From an uncultured Sulfitobacter sp. (GTDB lineage Bacteria > Pseudomonadota > Alphaproteobacteria > Rhodobacterales > Rhodobacteraceae): DNA of 64,000 nt. The notes beneath the pieces were generated by a model. That model had not been told where the DNA came from and did no database searches. It worked only from the letters and a program-made list of their open reading frames with translations. The position numbers and the translations under genes were made by a program. Below, piece after piece: positions 59,548-64,000 of the stretch. Each line of letters opens with the position of its first letter. The first letter of the stretch is position 1. Location of the stretch: NCBI GenBank assembly GCA_947501805.1, contig CANMXJ010000008.1, positions 124,001 to 188,000 of the forward strand, given 5' to 3'.

Positions 59548-61604
59548 ACCGTACCGCCAAACGCACGTTACGCTCTGCCAGACTGGCCTGGCCTTGGCTG
59601 GTGCTGATCATTATCAGCGCGATCCTTATTTTGTTGCGAGACAGTTATCCGCAAATCATCGCCTATCCCGATGGATTGACCCTACCGTTGGCCGATTGGG
59701 TCAATGTGGGTGCCGATTGGTTTATCGCGCATGCGCAATCGTTCTTTCGCGCGCTTGCCGAAGGTCTCGGCTTCGCGTTTATTTTGGTGCAGAACATCCT
59801 GACCGGATTACCATGGCTGACCCTTGCCCTGATTGTCGCTTTGGTTGCTTGGCAAGGTGGGGGCAACAGGTTGGCCGCTTTGTCGGTCGCGGGACTGCTC
59901 TATGTTCTGATTTCCGGCTACTGGGTTCAGACGATGAACACGTTGTCGCTCGTTGTTGTTGCCCTGCCTTTGGCGGTGATCCTTGGTTTTGCCTTTGGTT
60001 ATCTCGGGTATAGGTCAAAAGCCGCGCGCAAGATCATCATGCCGGTCCTTGACCTGATGCAAACGATCCCTGCATTCGCCTATCTCATCCCGATCCTGCT
60101 GTTGTTCGGCTTTGGCCCTGTTGTCGGGCTTGTCGCCAGTGTGATTTTTGCTGCCCCGCCGATGGTGCGCAACACAGTGCTGGGGTTTCAATCAATCCCG
60201 CCTGCAATACTGGAAAGTGCCCGCATGTCGGGTTGTACCGGTTGGCAGCGATTTCTATGGGCCGAATTGCCAACAGCTTGGCGACAGATGCTGATCGGGA
60301 TCAACCAGACGACAATGGCGACGCTGTCGATGATCATTATCGCCGCGATAATCGGCGGCTTTGAGGACATCGGATGGGAAGTCCTATCAAGCATGCGCAA
60401 GGCGCAATTTGGTCAAAGCCTGATGTCTGGCCTTGTCATCGTTGTGTTGGCCATCCTGCTGGACCGTATCACGTCGGCCTATGCCGCGCGGCAACTGCCG
60501 ACAGCCAGTTTTGCAGGACTGCCAACACTGCATTTTTTCGGTTTGATCGTGGTTGTAACCGGACTGAGCATTGCAGCAAGTTACGTCATACCCGGTCTTT
60601 GGCGCTGGCCTGAATGGGCGGTCTGGTCGCCAGCGCAGGACATTAATAAATGGACGGAGACCTTTTTGATCCGCTACGGCAGCGCGATGGACACGCTCAA
60701 AAACACAGCGACTTATTTCGTCTTGCTTCCGGTCAAAATCGGCTTGGAAAAAGCCATCGTGCCTTTCACATGGGGCGTGACCTTCGTACCTGCGGCCAAG
60801 ACCGCGTATTGGGCCATTGCAACACTCTTTTGCCTTGTCGCTTTTGCGCTGGGTGCTTGGCGCCTTGGCATTGCACTCATCATTGGTCTGGCGTTTCTTT
60901 ATTTCGGTGCAACGGGTCTGCCTTGGGTGTCTGTTCTGGGTTTCGCGATGCTACTGGCCTACCAGTTGGGTGGCTGGCGGCTGGCTGCATTTGTTGGTGG
61001 CAGCACCGCATATCTTCTAGTCAACGGGATATGGCAGCAAGCCATGCTATCGGTCTACCTCTGCTCTGTTGCCGTGTTGATCTGTATCGTATTCGGCGGC
61101 CTGTTAGGCATCTGGGGAGCGTCATCCAAATGGGCGTCCAACGTAATCCGCCCGATCAATGACATGCTGCAGACGCTGCCGCAATTTGTCCTCCTGATCC
61201 CTGCGCTTATGCTGTTTCAGGTGGGTGAATTCACGGCGCTGCTGGCCATTGTTGCCTATGCCATCGTTCCAATGGTGCGCTATACTGAGTTTGGCCTGCG
61301 TTCGGTTTCACCTACTTTGATTGACGCGGGTATCTCCAGCGGCTGCTCGCCTTGGCAATTATTTTGGCAAGTCCGTTTACCCCAGGCCTTGCCGCAAATC
61401 CTGATCGGGATGAACCAAACCGTTCTGTACGCACTGGGTATGTTAGTCATCGCGGCCTTGGTTGGTACAACCGGTCTGGGACAGTTGATTTTTCTGGCAC
61501 TGGGTCGCGCAGATGCCGGCGCCGGACTTGTCGCGGGCCTTGGTATGGCGTTGCTTGCAATGACCGTCGACCGGATATTGCAGGCGGTTGTCCGGCGCAT
61601 GTAG
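59544..61604 (+). CDS. Glycine betaine/proline-type ABC permease, tandem-duplicated
   Basis: The 686-aa membrane protein is about twice the usual ProW length and holds two permease domains. The coupling-loop pattern occurs twice: SARMSGCTGWQRFLWAELP then QMLIGINQTTMATLSMII near residue 224, and DAGISSGCSPWQLFWQVRLP then QILIGMNQTVLYALGMLV near residue 594. The single polypeptide should thus supply both halves of the channel for one ATPase gene product. No frameshift is seen, so the fusion is genuine and not an assembly of two genes. Confidence 0.9.
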   Translation: MNRTAKRTLRSARLAWPWLVLIIISAILILLRDSYPQIIAYPDGLTLPLADWVNVGADWFIAHAQSFFRALAEGLGFAFILVQNILTGLPWLTLALIVALVAWQGGGNRLAALSVAGLLYVLISGYWVQTMNTLSLVVVALPLAVILGFAFGYLGYRSKAARKIIMPVLDLMQTIPAFAYLIPILLLFGFGPVVGLVASVIFAAPPMVRNTVLGFQSIPPAILESARMSGCTGWQRFLWAELPTAWRQMLIGINQTTMATLSMIIIAAIIGGFEDIGWEVLSSMRKAQFGQSLMSGLVIVVLAILLDRITSAYAARQLPTASFAGLPTLHFFGLIVVVTGLSIAASYVIPGLWRWPEWAVWSPAQDINKWTETFLIRYGSAMDTLKNTATYFVLLPVKIGLEKAIVPFTWGVTFVPAAKTAYWAIATLFCLVAFALGAWRLGIALIIGLAFLYFGATGLPWVSVLGFAMLLAYQLGGWRLAAFVGGSTAYLLVNGIWQQAMLSVYLCSVAVLICIVFGGLLGIWGASSKWASNVIRPINDMLQTLPQFVLLIPALMLFQVGEFTALLAIVAYAIVPMVRYTEFGLRSVSPTLIDAGISSGCSPWQLFWQVRLPQALPQILIGMNQTVLYALGMLVIAALVGTTGLGQLIFLALGRADAGAGLVAGLGMALLAMTVDRILQAVVRRM

Positions 61605-61609
61605 CGACA

Positions 61610-62548
61610 TCAGTTGACGGAAATCGCCTTAATGTAGCGCACGAACAGATCACGTTCACCCAGTATGTCCAGCTTGGCGTAAATTCGGCGCTTGTGGTTC
61701 TTAACATTCCCCAGCGAGAGGGACAGAACCTCGGCAATGCGCGCATTTGCATGACCGGTCAGACAAAGCTCCACAATCTCGCGCTCACGTGGTGTCAGAT
61801 CAAGTCCGGCCACCCACTCGCGTTGATCCATGCGTGGCGCAGTGCGTCCCGCAGCGACAGTTGAATTGTAAGTATCCGGCGCGTCACAGCACAGCACGTC
61901 CCCCTCAGATAACAGGATTTCCGGAATTTGCTGGGCCCGCCATTCATTAGTGAGCCAGATCGTCTCGCCGGTATCACTGGTCAAACGCGGCGGGCTCCCC
62001 AGCGATGGCGAGCCTACAGTCGTGCCGCTTTGCTCGTGCTGCATCAACGCACGGATGTGGACGCGGTATAGCGCCGCCCCGACATCAAAAACCCGCCGAA
62101 CACTCTGTACGTCATCTGGCGCATAAAGCCGCTGCCGGTTGTTGTAGAACAACGCAACAGAGTCTCGCCCTACAGCAGGCAGGAAAACACCAATCTCGTC
62201 TTTGACACCAATCTGGGGCAGAAAGACCTCGGTATATCTTGCGTATTGCTTGTGCGCAAAAGCGATATCCTGCAACCAGACAACTCCCGGTTCTTCGGCT
62301 GCACGCCAGTGTTCGATATAGGGGTCCGCGTCAACAAATTGCGACAGATAGAGTTCAGCCATATGTGACGGAAACGTATGTGAATGAATAAGAAAGCGGG
62401 GTTTATCTGCGATCGAATAGCGTGCCATTGTAATAAAGTCATACTCCAGCACGCTGCCTATTGCGTCAGCCAACTGTTTTTCGAAACGCGCCGTTCCCAC
62501 CGCGTCCATTGCGGCGGACAAAGTCTCCAGAAAACCCGCATCACTCAT
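61610..62548 (-). CDS. LuxR-family transcriptional regulator
   Basis: The 312-aa protein ends in a LuxR helix-turn-helix (LTPREREIVELCLTGHANAR, then LSLSLGNVKNHKRRIYAKL). The N-terminal roughly 200 residues look like a GAF/autoinducer-type sensing domain but match no class I can name. The ATG at 62548 follows AAAGGG seven bases upstream; a GTG lies three bases earlier. It is 39 bases after the aminotransferase gene on the same strand and converges on the permease gene, so it probably regulates this methylated-amine region. Confidence 0.87.
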   Translation of the reverse strand: MSDAGFLETLSAAMDAVGTARFEKQLADAIGSVLEYDFITMARYSIADKPRFLIHSHTFPSHMAELYLSQFVDADPYIEHWRAAEEPGVVWLQDIAFAHKQYARYTEVFLPQIGVKDEIGVFLPAVGRDSVALFYNNRQRLYAPDDVQSVRRVFDVGAALYRVHIRALMQHEQSGTTVGSPSLGSPPRLTSDTGETIWLTNEWRAQQIPEILLSEGDVLCCDAPDTYNSTVAAGRTAPRMDQREWVAGLDLTPREREIVELCLTGHANARIAEVLSLSLGNVKNHKRRIYAKLDILGERDLFVRYIKAISVN

Positions 62549-62587
62549 CACCTGACCCTTTGGTCATTGAAATAGGACATAAATTTC

Positions 62588-63901
62588 TTAACGCGATAGC
62601 GATGCAAATGCTGCCTCCAGACCATCAGCAACCATTCCTACATCGTCCATTGAAAGGCACAAGGGGGGCACCATACGCAACACCGACTGGTTCGGGCCGG
62701 ATTTCGAGAGGATCAATCCCGCATCACGGCAGGCTTCAAAAACAGCAGCCGTTGCCGCCTTGTCCGGTTCTTTTGTTTTGCGGTCACTGACGATTTCGAT
62801 TGCCTGCATCAATCCGCGTCCACGTACGTCACCGATACACCTGTGCCTTTGTTGAAGTTCGCGCAATTGCTCTAGCAATGCGCCGCCCACGTCTTTTGCG
62901 TTGCGTTGCAAACCATCTTCCGCGATGACCCGTAAAACCTCGCGTCCGGCGGCGCAGCTTGTCGGGTTCGCCCCATAGGTATGGAACATAAATTTCTCGG
63001 CCATCGGCGTTGCCACATGTTTACGCGCCACAACGGCACCAAGCGGGAAACCGTTGCCGATGCCTTTGGCCATGACCACAATGTCGGGAATGGCCCCGTC
63101 TGCTTCAAATGCCCACATGTGATCACCGGTGCGGCCAAAACCGGACTGCACCTCGTCCGCGATATACAGACCACCCGCCGCACGCACCCGTTCAGCCGCA
63201 CCGCTCAGATAGCCTTCTGGCATCTCGACAATACCGCCATATCCCTGCACCGGTTCAATAAACATCCCCGCAATCTGTCCGGTTGTGGCCGTCTGGATCG
63301 TGCGCTCTATCTCGTCCAGATAAGGTTGCGTGCCAGCGCCAAAGATACCGCGATACTGGTTCGGGTCCGCCACAAAGGCGACATTGCCCGGCATGCCGGG
63401 ATGCCGCCATCCTGCAATACCTGTAATTGATTGCGCGGCTGCAGTTGGTCCGTGATACGCCGTGCGCAGGGCCAGAAGATCCAGATTGCCCGTGAACGTG
63501 CGCGCCATTGTCATCGCCAGATCAATCGCTTCAGCACCCGAATTGGTAAAATGCACAACCCATTCAATATCGCCCTGCGGCCCTTTGGGCATGGTCGCTG
63601 CCAGTTCCTCTGCAAAATGCGCCGGAACAGGGTGATAGAACATTGTTGTGCAATGGGTCAGTTCCTGCGCCTGTTCCATCGCAGCCGCAACAACACGCGG
63701 ATGGGAATGACCCACTGAAATACAAAGGTTCATGCCCAGAAGATCGGTATATTTGCGGCCTTCCACATCCCAAAGATATTGCATCTGACCTTTCTTAAAA
63801 ACCAACGGTTCGCGAAACGGTACGAATTTGGCCAAAGACGCTGCATAATAGGCATCACGCCGGGCAGCGGTCGCACCTGTCGTCCAATCGGTTTGCATCA
63901 T
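62588..63901 (-). CDS. Class III PLP-dependent aminotransferase (AGXT2-like)
   Basis: The 437-aa enzyme has NSGAEAIDLAM (phosphate site), DEVQSGFGRTGDHMWAFE and the PLP lysine K279 in VVMAKGIGNGFPLG. Its general form matches alanine-glyoxylate/omega-amino acid transaminases. Starts at 63901 or 63898 (ATG ATG) are both possible; AAAGG precedes the first by seven bases. It begins right after the stop of the truncated upstream gene, so it is part of that operon and could handle an amine product of demethylation. Confidence 0.9.
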   Translation of the reverse strand: MMQTDWTTGATAARRDAYYAASLAKFVPFREPLVFKKGQMQYLWDVEGRKYTDLLGMNLCISVGHSHPRVVAAAMEQAQELTHCTTMFYHPVPAHFAEELAATMPKGPQGDIEWVVHFTNSGAEAIDLAMTMARTFTGNLDLLALRTAYHGPTAAAQSITGIAGWRHPGMPGNVAFVADPNQYRGIFGAGTQPYLDEIERTIQTATTGQIAGMFIEPVQGYGGIVEMPEGYLSGAAERVRAAGGLYIADEVQSGFGRTGDHMWAFEADGAIPDIVVMAKGIGNGFPLGAVVARKHVATPMAEKFMFHTYGANPTSCAAGREVLRVIAEDGLQRNAKDVGGALLEQLRELQQRHRCIGDVRGRGLMQAIEIVSDRKTKEPDKAATAAVFEACRDAGLILSKSGPNQSVLRMVPPLCLSMDDVGMVADGLEAAFASLSR

Positions 63902-63904
63902 CAC

Positions 63905-64000
63905 TCAGCCTTTCAATCTTGCATTTTCAGGGTCAAACGGAGGGCGGTCCAAGACACGTGCTACACAGGAACGACCAAGAATTTCGACACTCAGGCCTTC
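63905..64000 (-). CDS. C-terminal end of a probable GcvT-domain oxidoreductase (dimethylglycine/sarcosine dehydrogenase type), truncated
   Basis: Only the last 31 residues are in the window, ending RPPFDPENARLKG before TGA. The pattern P-x-FDPENARLR/K is the usual terminus of the aminomethyltransferase-like domain of dimethylglycine and sarcosine dehydrogenases, which pass one-carbon units to tetrahydrofolate. Assignment rests on this short tail and its methylated-amine neighbourhood. Confidence 0.5.
   Translation of the reverse strand, partial: EGLSVEILGRSCVARVLDRPPFDPENARLKG

Noticed and set aside
59544-61604. Two separate permease genes joined by a sequencing error
   Set aside because: The frame runs through the linker without a stop, rare codons or composition break, and the ATPase/permease overlap is normal, so a real fusion is more likely.
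1-64000. Mobile element, prophage, CRISPR or RNA gene
   Set aside because: No transposase, integrase, terminal repeats, regular short repeats, rRNA or tRNA-like sequence was recognised on either strand.

Overview
The window looks like a chromosomal segment of an alphaproteobacterium, most likely a marine Rhodobacteraceae (Roseobacter-type) heterotroph. This is judged from moderately high GC, tightly packed operons with many 4-base ATGA stop/start overlaps, the abundance of ABC and TRAP uptake systems, and the style of the acyl-CoA genes. No rRNA, tRNA, CRISPR array, insertion sequence or phage gene was seen. The only foreign-looking stretch is a low-GC pocket at about 39.9-40.8 kb.

Layout. 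(1) 0-7.3 kb: the end of a Rieske oxygenase, a GntR/FCD regulator, and a divergently transcribed branched-chain-amino-acid-type ABC importer ending in an Asp/Glu/hydantoin racemase-family gene. (2) 7.4-9.5 kb: an acyl-CoA dehydrogenase convergent with glutaminase glsA. (3) 9.8-39.9 kb: a roughly 30-kb acyl-CoA catabolic island. It holds two paralogous MarR regulators, five acyl-CoA dehydrogenases (a sixth lies just upstream at 7.5 kb), three AMP-forming and one NDP-forming acyl-CoA ligases, two CaiB/BaiF CoA transferases, a biotin-dependent acyl-CoA carboxylase, an AtuA homologue, three enoyl-CoA hydratases, an SCP2-type thiolase next to a condensing-enzyme/DUF35 fusion, and an SDR + MaoC pair that resembles a split peroxisomal multifunctional enzyme type 2. 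Together these suggest activation and beta-oxidation of methyl-branched, isoprenoid-like or alicyclic acids. (4) 40.8-43.8 kb: a TRAP transporter. (5) 44-53.2 kb: a CobW-family GTPase overlapping a YtcJ-like amidohydrolase, a divergent LysR regulator and a complete dipeptide/opine-type ABC importer. (6) 53.5-64 kb: a methylated-amine-type module with a TMADH-like flavoprotein, an SDR, a sulfotransferase-like protein, a glycine betaine/proline-type ABC importer with a tandem-duplicated permease, a LuxR regulator, a class III aminotransferase, and the C-terminus of what looks like a dimethylglycine/sarcosine dehydrogenase.

The most interesting non-coding signal is a shared near-palindromic site, core TTCGCNNGCTAA, found by eye in five intergenic promoter regions (10.3, 18.8, 24.6, 36.5 and 43.9 kb). 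At four of them it overlaps or abuts the -10 side of a plausible sigma70 promoter. It would tie all operons of the acyl-CoA island, and the TRAP importer, into one regulon, probably controlled by one or both MarR proteins. The most interesting protein is the 484-aa condensing-enzyme/DUF35 fusion, in which the nucleophilic Cys position is Gln and the catalytic His position is Cys. All family assignments come from reading the translated sequence. No database search was run.
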